Source of the DNA: Lactifluus volemus
Lineage: Eukaryota; Basidiomycota; Agaricomycetes; Russulales; Russulaceae
Direction of reading: 5' to 3'
NCBI GenBank assembly: GCA_022376515.1
Contig: WTXI01000148.1
Coordinates: 26,600-90,599, forward strand
DNA length: 64,000 nt
The translations under genes and the position numbers were made by a program. Positions 41,985-53,129 of the stretch are shown one piece after another. The notes under the pieces were generated by a model. That model was not told the origin of the DNA and made no database searches. It saw only the letters and a list, made by a program, of their open reading frames with translations. Positions within the stretch are counted from its first letter, which is position 1. The number at the start of each line of letters is the position of its first letter.

Positions 41985-42905
41985 CTAGTAGCCCAATTTA
42001 GTGTTGCGGCGGCCCACGTAGCCGGGCCGTTTGCTTGTATCCTTCCTCTCCTTGTCTTGTCACTAGATAGCTCCTTCAACTTACCCAACAGACTGTGCCA
42101 CTTCTCCCGCTTCTGCTGGATCAAGAATCGCAACGATCCGGTAGGCGCCGAGTTCCGGTCTTGTCCCGTGAGGCAATGCCTTCCGGAGAGGCGTTGTGGA
42201 CACAGTTGGCGCAGCGGTGGAGGCGCTCCCCATGCTCGGAGACTTGGTGTGACCAATAACGCCCGAAACGGAAGGCGTAGCGGTGGGTGCGGACGATGAC
42301 GGTGCATCAAGTTGCTGGGCAGCAGCCTCTTCAGGCTTGGGTTCAGGGACGGTTGCGGGAATTGGCTCAATTGCATCAATGGGGATGGTGCTCTCGGCCG
42401 GAGCAGACTCTGTCTGTGGGGTAGGTGCAGAAGCAGCGAAAGGTTCCTCGACTGGGGCGGGCTCTAGAACAGGTACGATGGCAGATCCCTCAGCTCGGGC
42501 GGGCTCACGAACAAGTTTGGGGGCGGTAGGTGCGGGTTCCTCAACCGGCACGGGCTCAGGAGCAGGTTCGAAGGCCGCAGACGCAGGTGCTTCGACTTGC
42601 TTCGGTAGCGCTGGTTTTGGGGGTGCGGTGTACACGTTGTTGATGAAGCTACCATCGATCTCCGTGGGTTTGGTATCACCGGCGACCGTCGACAATGAAC
42701 TTGTATGTGATCTTGTCTTTCCATGGAATGAGGACAGGAGCCTCGAATCCATTAGGTTTTCGAACGAGGCGGAGAGAGGAAGACCACTGTATGCAGAGAT
42801 GGGGTGCAGAGGAAAATATGAAGGAGGGAAGACGAAGAGAAAAGCTAGTGGTTATCGCGGGCATGAGCGAAGAAATAAAATAATAATAATAAAAGAAAGA
42901 AAAAA
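41985..42905 (-). CDS. CBM48 (AMPK-type glycogen-binding) domain protein
   Basis: An exon beginning near 42820 reads WSSSLRLVRKPNGFEAPVLI then PWKDKITYKFIVDGR, and in the next frame GDTKPTEIDGSFINNVYTAP, the AMPK1_CBM/CBM48 fold as in fungal Crp1/Mdg1-like proteins. A long Pro/Ala/Glu-rich low-complexity region follows (42100-42600), then a basic C-terminal helix KREKWHSLLGKLKELSSDK near 42100-42050 in a shifted frame. The family binds carbohydrate or acts in stress signalling; the precise role is unknown. A small deletion after FIVDGR and a frameshift before the C-terminal helix are apparent. The exon encoding the start of the domain is replaced upstream by wax-synthase sequence. Confidence 0.7.
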
Positions 42906-42909
42906 ACTT

Positions 42910-43350
42910 GCCTGGTCAAAGGTGCGAAGGCTAAATTTGTAGATCATGCTGAAACCCGATACGAGGGCGAGACCGGTCAGGAGGTGGATGGTGGTCGAGA
43001 CGAGGTAAACAGCAAAGTTTGGGAGAAGATGCTGCCGCCCGAGGAGTGGCCGACGCCAGGTACCTACTTCGTGACCGTATCGACGAGGTCGAGGATGAAA
43101 AAGCTGATGAGGAACGAGTTGAGAGTGGCTCGGAGGAACACCTTGCGCTCTTGCGGACGCGTGAATCGCGACGTGTAGACTCCCTTGCCAAAGTCCAGCC
43201 GAAACCGCGGAGGGAAAAGGTGAGCTCGAGGACGTGCTCCAGAGCGGAAGGAGGGCAGTCCACTGGCGTTTTCTGTCTTCACTGGTCGAGGCGGCATGCC
43301 CCTCCTCCTCCGAGTCCTCCTCCCCCCATCATCTGACTCGTCTTGTCGTT
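42910..43350 (-). pseudogene. Wax-synthase-domain protein fragment (MBOAT-like)
   Basis: Minus-strand reading gives LELTFSLRGFG, then in shifted frames FGKGVYTSRFTRP, KVFLRATLNSFLISFFILDL, PGVGHSSGGSIF, and STTIHLLTGLALVSGFSMIY. These are the middle blocks of fungal wax-synthase-domain acyltransferases, membrane enzymes esterifying fatty alcohols with acyl-CoA. The catalytic C-terminal half is absent: after YKFS the frame runs without a stop into LRTFDQ and a GCAAGT donor, then into the CBM48 exon. It is therefore a fragment, possibly in a chimeric transcript. Confidence 0.65.
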
Positions 43351-43970
43351 GGGCGACGGCGGCGGGGATGGTGGTGATAGCTGGGGTCGACACTGGTGAG
43401 TGCTGTCGGTGGGGTACCATCGTCTTCTCCGGCGAATGGCTGGAAGAACAGCGGTGGCGGGGGACCAGGTGTTTCACCCGGCGTGGGCCGCAGAGGGGAC
43501 ATTGGCAGGGAGGGATGCGCCGCCTCAGCCCGCTCGTGACCGCCGCAAGTTGACGTCGATCCCCGTCTCTGTTTCGCTCTCAGACGCAGTTGAACCTTCC
43601 ATAGCTGACGGCGTTGAGGGCACCGTGTTCGCACGGCTGTTGGAATTCGGGCATGATGATCAGTGAATGGGACTTGCTGAGCAAGGGGCTTGCGCTCGCC
43701 ATAGAAGTGTTCGATATCTAGTTGTCACGAGGTCAGGGACAGAGCAAAGGTCAAGTCAATCGCAGCAACTCACAGGGGTTCTCAAAGAAAACAAGAAAAG
43801 CGAATTGCGCAGTGTGGGCGGCAAGGCTCACAAACAAGACAGGATAGCTACCCATGACGAGGGATACTCCATAAGACTTTATTGTCGTGCACACGTAAAG
43901 TGCGTCGAGAGGAAAGGGGAGAGGTAGGGAGAGTCCAAGGCGGACAAAAAAAAGGTTGGGTGACGTTGGG
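43351..43970. other. Unassigned GC-rich sequence
   Basis: Overlapping ORFs on both strands (43329-43634 minus, 43400-43666 plus, 43667-43927 plus) carry no recognised motif. It may include the upstream part of the wax-synthase fragment. Confidence 0.3.
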
Positions 43971-43984
43971 TGACGTGACGGGGC

Positions 43985-44125
43985 TTGCGTTAGCTAGCTT
44001 AGCTGATAGCTGGCAAAAAGCCGGCTTGTCCCGAGTCGGCTAAAGGGGCGGCTATAGACACATGGCCTGGCTCGGCTAGCATTTTAGCCGACTACGGCTC
44101 CGGCTATAGCCGCATATTAGTCGGA
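43985..44125. repeat. Cluster of AGCCG/CGGCT palindromes
   Basis: It contains the perfect palindrome CGGCTATAGCCG, TCGGCTAGCATTTTAGCCGA (8-bp arms) and further AGCCG or CGGCT units within about 140 bp, partly overlapping the 3' end of NLR2. It could form several alternative hairpins. Confidence 0.55.
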
Positions 44126-47100
44126 GCCGCCGAAACACTAGCCCAATTTGATCCATGAGCAAAATCTGAGAGATTAAGCCGTGTCTCATGTTTGCCTGCA
44201 ATCCAGATAGTGCTGGGTCTATGAAGGCACGGCCTATGTAGCTCTGGAATCCAAAGCACAAGTTCATTCCCTTCTCCATGTAACCAACCATCACTACCGA
44301 TCAAGGATTGGTCCGTAAATTTATTCTTAATATTTTCGGCCCTGGTTGCGGTCTTCACATGAATTGTGCCGTCGACTGAAGCTGAGGCAATATGTCCTGT
44401 TGTGGCATCCCACACCCGAATCGTGTCATCAGAAGAGGCAGATGCGATACGCTCCCCGTCTGGTGAGAATGCAACCGATGTGACCCAATTGGTGTGTCCA
44501 GCAAACGGGCCCACTAAAATCTGTCCTGTTGTGGCATCACACACCCGAATCGTGTGATCATCCGAGGCCGATGCAATACGCTCCCCGTCTGGTGAGAATC
44601 TGACCAAATTGGTGTGTCCGGTAAACGGGCCCGCTATAATCTGTCCTGTTGTGGAATCCCACACCCGAATCGTGTGATCATAAGAGGCCGATGCGATACG
44701 CTCCCCGTCTGGTGAGAATGCAACCGATGAGACCCAATGGGTGTGTCCAGTAAACGGGCCCGCTAAAATCTGTCCTGTTGTGGCATCCCACACCAGAATC
44801 GTGCGATCAGAAGAGCCCGATGCGATACGCTCCCCATCTGGTGAGAATGCAGCCGATCTGACCGAATCTGTGTGTCCAGTAAATGGGCCTGCTATAATCT
44901 GTCCTGTTGTGGCATCCCACACCAGAATCGTGTCATCATGCGAGGCCGATGCGATACGCTCCCCGTCTGGTGAGAATGCAACCGATGTGACCCAAGTGGT
45001 GTGTCCAGTAAATGGACCCACTATAATCTGTCCTGTTGTGGCATCCCACACCCGAACCGTGTGATCAAAAGAGGCCGATGCGATACACTCCCCGTCTGGT
45101 GAGAATGCAACTGATGTGACCCAATGGGTGTGTCCAGTAAACGGGCCCGCTATAATCTGTCCTGTTGTGGAATCCCACACCCGAATTGTGTGATCACCCG
45201 AGGCCGATGCGATACGCTCCCCGTCTGGTGAGAATGCAACTGATGTGACCGAATTGGTGTGTCCAGTAAACGGGCCCGCTATAATCTGTCCTATTGTGGC
45301 ATCCCACACCCGAATCGTGTCATCATACGAGGCCGATGCGATACGCTCCCCGTCTGGTGAGAATGCAACTGATGTGACCGACTCGGTGTGTCCAGTGAAC
45401 GGGCCCGCTATAATCTGTCCTGTTGTGGCATCCCACACCAGAATCGTGCGATCATCCGAGGCCGATGCGATACACTCCCCGTCTGGTGAGAATGCAACCG
45501 ATGTGACCCAATGGGTGTGTCCAGTAAACGGGCCCGCTAAAATCTGTCCTGTTGTGGCATCCCACACCCGAATCGTGTGATCACCCGAGGCCGATGCGAT
45601 ACACTCCCCGTCTGGTGAGAATGCAACCGATGTGGCCCAATCGTTGTGTCCAGTAAACGGGCCCGCTATAATCTGTCCTGTTGTGGAATCCCACACCCGA
45701 ATTGTGTGATCACCCGAGGCCGATGCGATACGCTCCCCGTCTGGTGAGAATGCAACCGATGTGACCCAATTGGTGTGTCCAGTGAACGGGCCCGCTATAA
45801 TCTGTCCTATTGTGGCATCCCACACCCGAATCGTGTGATCATACGAGGCCGATGCGATACACTCCCCGTCTGGTGAGAATGCAACTGATGTGACCGAATC
45901 GGTGTGTCCAGTAAACGGGCCCGCTATAATCTGTCCTGTTGTGGCATCCCACACCAGAATCGTGCGATCATCCGAGGCCGATGCGATACACTCCCCGTCT
46001 GGTGAGAATGCAACCGATGTGACCGAATTGGTGTGTCCAGTAAACGGGCCCGCTATAATCTGTCCTGTTGTGGCATCCCACACCCGAATTGTGTGATCAC
46101 CCGAGGCCGATGCGATACGCTCCCCGTCCGGCGAGAAGGCAACACAATTGACATTGCCGTCGTGTGCCTTAATCGTCATTTCCGATTCAGGCCAATGCGA
46201 CAACCGCCCGCGTTCCAACCTCAATGTCCGAGGAAATTCGGGAAGGTATTGATGAAGGATATGGGAAGAGGCTGGCGCGAAAGGCAGGGCAGAGACGTAG
46301 ATATGTGGTGCACTTCGAGCCACCACCATTCCGAAATACCGCACGAATGAAGATGCATCCTTCACCAATCCCAACAAGTTCTTCACTTCCGTTTGTGAAC
46401 GCTAATGCGATTTCACGCTCAAGTCACTACATGTCATATTCAAATATGCGGTGTACATACCTCGCGGAGCAACCATACCGACAGGGATGACAATGCTCGT
46501 GAAGCAACGCCGACACTCTTCTTGACACTAAGCACTTCCAGCCAAAACAGAAACTTTGTTTTGAGGAGCAATCGAACTTTGTTGAGGACCTCGTCATCGA
46601 ATGCAAGACGGTACAAATGATCGCCCCAGTAAATACAACCATATTGTAGAGCAGACGGAATATATTTAGCGATTCGGGATTCTAAGTCTGGGACGTCGCT
46701 GTTGGCGAGATATGACGACTCGAGTCTGCACATGTTGAATTTGAGGCCATCGAGCATTAAACCAAGGCAGGAATGTGTCAACTGATGGTGGGCATCCGCA
46801 AGATCGACATAAAACACATTGCTCGTCTTACTAGTCAGAAAGTCACGGAATGATGTATGGAGGGGAAGGATGGGGCGCGTTTGATCAAGGGAAGTGACGC
46901 TACTCAGCAGCGAGCCGAGACAGCGGAGAATTCTGAGGACCAGGTTGGAATCTTCGGGGTGAACAACGGGTGCATGCTGTCGCAGAGAAATCAGAGAGTC
47001 GATGGAGAGGGGTTCGACTGCAGCAAAAAGTTGTCCCATGATGGACCGAAAATGAACCTGGGCTTCATCTGAATCAAAATACCCTTGGAGCACTTCTTCG

Positions 47101-49654
47101 TACAAGTTGTCCAGGGGACCTTCGCCACTGAGACCTCGAGAGGGTCTCAACAGACGCTGTATACACTCGTTGTAGCCAAGGCCAAGACTGGCACGGCTGT
47201 TTATGAAACCACATGCAACGGCCGCCCACTGAAACAAGCCCTCTGACGCCTGCACTAGCTTGCTACCATGGTCTTTGAACACGTCCTTGCGGAGCCTGCT
47301 CTGAATATACAAGCCAATATCTTGTTCCGTATTGGCAGCCAGGTGGTCGTCATCCATGTACAGTGTATGGACGGACCGCGCGTCGGCGAATGCCTGTTCG
47401 ATGTCGTCTTCCGACCTCGACGTGATCAGTATGCGAACGGTCGGTGGGAGGTCGACGAGACGTTGGGCAAGAAACGTGTGCAGTGCATTTCCGCCAATTG
47501 TAATACCACTCTCATCCAAACCATCGATGATGATGAGAATTGGATCAACAAGTGGTACGCTCTTGAGTGGATTAACGAGGAGCCGTGTAAAAAGTCTACG
47601 AGGATCTCGGGTAGTCCCAAAAGAAGGATCGCTTGCAATGGCCCTCTTGAGGGCGACCTTGAACTGAGGATAGCGATCGGAGAGGCCGCGGGCAAGGGTC
47701 GTAAAGAAATGATAAGCCTCGTCGTTGGACTCCTTGCGTGTCTCCTTCCGCACAAAAGCAACATAAGAACCGAGATACGTCTCGTCGAACTGAAGTGCGA
47801 TCTCATGCGCAATGGAGGACTTTCCCGTGCCTGCCTGCCAAGGAGAACGAGGCCACGATTGGATTGGGTATTCTGACCCACTCGACGATGTGGTCCAAGA
47901 AATGTTTGCGTGTGCCTGGATGGCAGCCCTGCCTATCTTTGAATCGCCATCCTCCCAAAAGAGGCTTTCCCCGATTATTGCACTCAATTCTTTTTACTCT
48001 TGTTAAACCGAAGATCGATGCCTTTGTGATGTCATAATGACGCACCAGTATCCGATGCTTGATTCGACATATCCGTTTCCTGTGTTCTCACATCGTTTCG
48101 CATTTCAGGGACAGGAGCGACAGCGGGGACAGCAACATCTGCGGGAATTGTCCTCGTAGATCTCGTAGTTGGACGACGGCCTTGCGGAGGCGTTCGACAT
48201 TGTTCGAAGCCAGCTTTGCTGAAAATCACATGTTGATAAGAGGCGATGAGAGAGGTCAGGTCAGGATAACGTACCGACTTGTTCATCCTCTTGGCAAACG
48301 ATTCGGAAACGCGTACGATTTGATAGAATGGCACATTCGGAGACGCACTGCAGCATCTCGTTGAGAATATTTGCTTGCGTTGATGCTGGTTGGATGTTCC
48401 TTAAAACGTCCTCATTTCCAAATTCAAATGTTTGAGTATCGCCTCAAGTAGTGATCGGAAGTTGTCGTCATGCTGTAACTGGTGTACCAGTCCTGCCAAC
48501 GAGCCCAAAAAAAAAACGGTGAGCGTTCTATTTCATCCAACAACACAAGGGCGCGCACCTCGGGTAAATTGGAGAGCTGAGCCCATGCCGAGCTGGCGCG
48601 CTGAGGGCAGCAATTAGCTCGGCCAATAGTAGAGAAAAAGGGTATGGACATACTGCTTTGAGGATTGGACTGACGGTGTCCGCCACCTGCTTCATAACAT
48701 CAACGGCACTTTTCCATATTGTGACCGCATCCATAGCTTCCTCAGCGCGATCGGGATGACGCGACATCCCCGGCTGGCTGTCCGGCACTGTTCCCACAGG
48801 AGTGCCGCCGCCGCTGTCAACGAGAAGGTCACCCGTCTTGGAAAAATCAGATCGAGGAGCAGCAACTGTCGTGGGTTGCGCGGTTTCAGCGTCGATTGGA
48901 CAATGTGACGTGGAGCGCCTCCTTCAGTGACAGGGTTGCCCGGTATGAGATTCGGGGCGTTGACTGTCGCTGTCCGAGAGGAACTTGCATTTGATGACAC
49001 TGTGATCGTTAAGACTGTGGCCGGCTTCTTTGTCTGTTTCGAATGTCCATCTGCATTGCCGAAAACAATGTCGAGTTCTACATGTAGGATGCTCAGCCAG
49101 AAGCATGAGTAAAAATTCCAAAAATCATGAGACGAACCGCAAGGTGGTTCACAGGCTATCCTCTGATTTCCGATAAGAATGTCTTTCGCGTTGGCCTTTC
49201 CATATAAAGATGTGCTGTGATATGAGATTGGGATTGTACAATGCTGCTGGGGACTCAGCCGCAAATAGATATAAAATATGGGAATTTCTCACAAAGTGTC
49301 GTTCCATTCTACGATATTCTCCCTTCTCTGCACAGATCGAGTCTGCCTCGTCGTCGCCCCGCAAGTCACAGTGACATAAAAAATTCCTTTTCTCCAGAGG
49401 AGGTTCTTGAAACGCGGGAGGTTGCGCGCTCTGAGGACTGGCAGGGGAAAGAGATTTAGTACCTCTCAGAGCATGACCACAAAGGGAGTACGTACCAGTA
49501 ACCCGGAGCGGATGCGAGCCTAGTTGCGTTGAGGTGACCTGAGCGCGGCTGCTGCCAGGTGCCTCATGTCGGAGATTTGAGAACCTGAGCTGTAGTAGTG
49601 GTAACAACAGGAGACATAGGGATAGGAGACTTTCGCATACGGATCCGGGGTCAT
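44104..49654 (-). CDS. NLR-like protein 2: C2, helical linker, NACHT, 14 WD40 repeats
   Basis: The start at 49654 aligns with NLR1's start. The C2 domain is split by introns (VLRARNLPRF, FYVTVTCG, VEWNDTL near 49440-49300; KDILIGNQRIACEPP near 49180-49140), then ELDIVF and ATVLTIT. NACHT is within 47987-46461: [14 protein letters not shown] (Walker A) and ILIIIDGLDESG (Walker B near 47510). A 59-bp intron (46460-46402, GTATGT...TTAG) joins it to 46401-44104: ARSAPHIYVSALPFAPASS, WD40 repeats, then the tail LVLWIPELHRP, IWIAGKHETRLNL, GSNWAS. Compared with NLR1, the sequence before Walker A has one C fewer (GGCAGGCAGG against GGCCAGGCAGG), which causes the only break there. HET-E/HNWD-type proteins trigger incompatibility or defence on ligand binding by the repeats. 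Confidence 0.86.
44345..46164 (-). repeat. High-identity WD40 repeat array (14 units plus a degenerate one)
   Basis: Units of 43 codons (129 bp) are almost identical, for example [15 protein letters not shown] then [20 protein letters not shown]. Unit 13 lacks a few codons and unit 15 is a degenerate half. Variation is confined to residues 3-4 after the first H, the R/C after DGE, the residues around S-x-D-x-T, and R/L before VWD. This agrees with the hypervariable positions known in HET-E/D/R repeats. DNA-level identity indicates recent unit exchange. Confidence 0.92.
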
Positions 49655-50489
49655 CTGGGTAGCTTTTGAAGAGAGTAAGAAAGAGAAAGACGGGTTGAGG
49701 GTTGTTGAGCCTTGACGTAACCCTGTGCCCTTGATGTGCCTGCATTATGGCTTCTAAGGGCACGTTGTCTGCGCCGTCTCACGCTCAGCGCCAGCGGGAA
49801 GGTCACGTTTGTGATATCCGATAATCACTTTCCGTAACTCGAGCTTCCGAGTCTGACCACTTCACGCTTGAATAAAGCCAGGGCGCCTTTTTCAAAACGT
49901 TGTTACCTAGGTGTTAAGCGACACTGCAAGATACTGTACTTTACGATCCCCGAAAGATAACGCCCGACACGAGACAAAGTATCAGTAAAAGACGTACGCT
50001 ATGAACAGTAATGGGAACCCGCATACAACGTCAACCAAATCATCGCCGTTGCCGAAGAACTTTTTACGCTTGATCGCTAGGCGACCGTGCGACAGAGGCC
50101 ATGGGAATCTGGATGAGTTGCAGCACAAAGTATACAATCTGTTTCCACGTTCGAACAAATCAATCTTTTCACAAATAACAAGAGGGAGGTTTGGCGGAGC
50201 GTACCTAAACTTCTTGGTGACTACGGCCATGACCAGTTCGTGGGGCCGCCGCGGAGAGAAGGAAGGGTTAACACGGCACGCGAGCCGGCAATTATACGAG
50301 CTGATCGTCGGCGCGTAGACGTGTCGAAGCAGGACGTTGTTCTATGGGCTTGTTTGAATCCGGGAAAACTCATCCCAAGAAGTTGAGTTTTCACTGTGAC
50401 TCGTACTCAGCACCAAAGTAGAAAAGGAAGAGGGTGGCTAGTTACCCAATCCTCATAAAAGCCGCATCGGCGAAAATCAAAAAGGTTAG
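49655..50489. other. NLR2 upstream region, no recognised gene
   Basis: Opposing ORFs at 49982-50230 (minus) and 50001-50318 (plus) have no recognised motif. The region presumably carries the NLR2 promoter. Confidence 0.35.
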
Positions 50490-50830
50490 AAGCGCATGTC
50501 CACAGGCAGCCACCAAACCTTTCCCCACCCAACGCAAGACTAGTGAACGAGGTAATCACCCGGTGAGTATGATGGGATGCGAGTCGCTAACTGTAACGAT
50601 GGAAAGCTGAAGGGAGCGTGAAAGAATGGATGTGAGGGTTGTTGGCAAAGCGATGGTCGCATAAGGATGGTGACGAAGGAGATGGCGGACTTGTATTCTC
50701 TCTGGGCTGAGTGGGGACGTCGGATGTGGGCATGAGGGGGAAGGAGAAACGGGCTCACTGAAGGGGAATGCTGAGTAGACGACTGGGAGGAGTTTTATGG
50801 TGGGTCCGTTTCTACACTTTCTCTAAACCG
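50490..50830 (-). repeat. Inverted repeat, right arm
   Basis: Reverse complement of 36050-36515 with deletions. The arms face each other across 14 kb containing CND1, CBM48, wax-synthase and NLR2 sequences. Confidence 0.75.
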
Positions 50831-50974
50831 GATGCCCAGGAGGTGATGGGTTGTTGCTTCCCGCGGACAAGCTTTGCTGAGTGCAGCGATCTGATGCAGC
50901 GGTTGGCGCACCTTTTCCCAACTTGAAGGATCGGAGAGCAAGAGCGTGGTGGTGCAAAGGGATCTTCAAAGGGG

Positions 50975-51130
50975 TTGCATGTTTTCGTGACCGACGTCGT
51001 ACGCGGGAGCATCGACCTCTGCGGCAAAGCCAGACATGATAACGTTGAGCAAGTTGCTCATTCGGAATCGACGCATTTGAGCAAAGAACACAAGATGTCA
51101 AACGTATCTGGACATGTGACGACTCTTCTT
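50975..51130 (-). pseudogene. CND1 exon fragment
   Basis: It matches 41255-41410 in the same orientation: the stretch coding TFDILC, NKLL/NVIMSGFAAEVDA and the region around them, with small deletions. It lies just outside the right arm of the inverted repeat and has no flanking CND1 sequence. It is a displaced relic of the condensin gene. Confidence 0.75.
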
Positions 51131-51442
51131 TGGCTCGGACCACCTGTGCGTGTAATCGAACTTCTCGACCCGGCCCGGTGCACAGGTGGGTCTCCACGGG
51201 CCCTTGGATTCAGCTGGTTCTGTTGTGTGGTGCTTTTGGAAAGTTTTCAGGTCCTTATCATTTCAATCTACACTAGAGATTACTCATGTACGGAAGTATT
51301 ACACATTTCCTGGAACAAAGTGGTCTGAACACTTCGTCGAACCATTGCAAACGCTTCTCAGCATTCTGAATGTCTCTCGCCTCCCGTTCCCCGCAACCTT
51401 CTGGGAACTCTAAATATATAATCACTCCAACTTTCATGGCGT

Positions 51443-52385
51443 CTACGACATAATCTTTAAGATCGCGTCAAGGTTCGCCGTAAAGGCATTCCAGAACGAA
51501 GTTGCAACCATCGTAGACCCGGGCTCGTCAGGACAGTCGACTCGGTCTCGGTTGATCACAGACATGTAGCGGATCTGAGCGCCATCGATACCGAAAGGAA
51601 GATACCTCGAGAGGTCCCAGTCCAATATTCCGATCAGTCGAGGTGGCCCCTGACTCGCAATGAGCATCTGAAGTTCTGGTTCAGGCAGTGATGACGGGTT
51701 CATGAAGGTCTGCTCACGTTCGTCGCATTGAGATCCACATGGGAAAGAGAAAGAGGGAGTTTCTTGAGATTAGGAGCGATCGAGATGAGTTCTTCGACGC
51801 TTCGACGCAGTGCAAGTCGGTCTGATGGAATGTTTTCGCGCAACACAGTTTGAAGGCGCGGGATGATGTAAGATTCAACGACCTCCGAGGAGTCTGGGCC
51901 AACGATACAACGAGATAACGCCTCTCCAAGTTGGCCAGCGATTGTAGCGTCGTCATCCCAGGCGCCTGGCCAGGCTCCCAGGGCTGAATTCCACATTGAT
52001 CCGTCGATGTAGTTCATGATGTATACATGAGTGGAAACAGAGATATCTGTGCTCTTCTTCTCGATAGTTGGAACCAGGGTTCCCAATTTCTCTGCAGACA
52101 CGCTCAGGGGACAAGTGCATATTCTAGCGAAGAAAGACGTACGGCGTGCTAACTCATAGAGGGACAAGTCCAGTGGAGTGTCTCGAAACTGGACATGACG
52201 TTAGACTGGTCTTCTAGTTTCACGATGTAGGTCTGGCTAAAATAGCCTTGCTCGTCGTGCAGGCGGCAAGATACACTTGGAATATTACAATGAGCGTGGG
52301 CTATTGTTTTCTGCAAGATCGATGAAGTCCGGTTCTGAACTGGATGGAGCAGACATGATGGAGGTACGTATCGAAGATAAACCAA
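51443..52385 (-). CDS. APH-like phosphotransferase/kinase-fold protein
   Basis: The three parts on the minus strand are 52385-52170 (CRLHDEQGYFSQTYIVKLED, an N-lobe strand pattern), 52167-51700 (DLSLYELARR, HVYIMNYIDGSMW, LGEALSRCIV, and the catalytic LSHVDLNATN, an HxDxxxxN loop with a Val in between) and 51703-51443 (RLIGILDWDLSRYLPFGID, the metal-binding DWD). The order and motifs match aminoglycoside-phosphotransferase-fold proteins abundant in agaricomycetes; substrates are mostly unknown. An intron or frame change lies between the catalytic loop and DWD. One base appears missing near 52190, where the continuing frame is VQFRDTPLDLSLYE. Confidence 0.75.
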
Positions 52386-52429
52386 ATATGGAGATATTAA
52401 ACTTATTCTTTCGCTTCCGGACAGGTGAG

Positions 52430-53125
52430 GAGGATGTTAAGGTGGTCAAGCGTGACAGCGCACAGCTGCGTTGCGGTGCATGTTACTTACGGCGTCACAC
52501 CACTAGATATCTAATTTGTAACAAAAGTGCTGTCAGCTTATAATAAAAGCAGTAGACAGAAAGCCCATAGTACTGCAGAGGAACTCGGACTAGGCCCCGA
52601 CCGTGTTCAAGTTAGCTCAACGTGGACTGGCGCCTACATCGGGTAAGGTTTAGAAGGCCTGTGCGGTTCTCACACAGTATCTTATATGGCGCAGCTTTTT
52701 ACTTGTCCATTCGAATGTAGTATGCATCCGTGATGACAGAAGTCTCTCAACGTGGCATTCGAACCAGAGATTAGTCCGCTGGCCACTAACTGGCCTTAAC
52801 AAATGGTAAACCTGTCAGGAAAAATCCACCATCAATATTCGCGCTTGGCGGCATCATCTCCACCAACGGCCCCATCGACATATACCCACAATTTACTTAA
52901 ATGGCTCATAGCACCTCAATTTTGAGGTGTTACGAAGCCTTTAAGCCCATCCCTCAGCCCGTATGCAGAATAGTGACACTCTCTATGCCCAAAAGGCATC
53001 AAAATAACTATATCAATAAAAAGAAGTGAACTCGCGCTCTCGTCCGGGTAGCGCCACAAACGGGACATCAGAAAACCACGCCCGAGATACCGAAACGGCC
53101 AAATCTCACTTTCGCACGGTCAAAT
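52430..53125. repeat. Dispersed module, copy 1
   Basis: Aligned directly with 55855-56420: AGCGTGACAGCGCACAGCT, CTAGATATCT, TTGTAACAAAAGTG, TACTGCAGA, TAGGCCCCGAC, GTGATGACAGAAGTC and TAGCGCCACAAAC occur in the same order. It is non-coding in all frames. It adjoins the 3' side of the first F-box fragment. Confidence 0.75.
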
Positions 53126-53129
53126 GACC

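Noticed and set aside
44366..46096. Series of plus-strand ORFs opposite the NLR2 WD40 array (repeating CPVNGPAIICPVVASHTRIV-type peptides)
   Set aside because: They are antisense shadows created by the 129-bp periodicity of the repeats; each is broken and they share no independent start, codon pattern or domain.
49982..50318. Small membrane-protein-like ORF on the minus strand and its plus-strand counterpart
   Set aside because: Only a short hydrophobic end is visible and neither frame matches a family I know; both overlap, so I could not support either.
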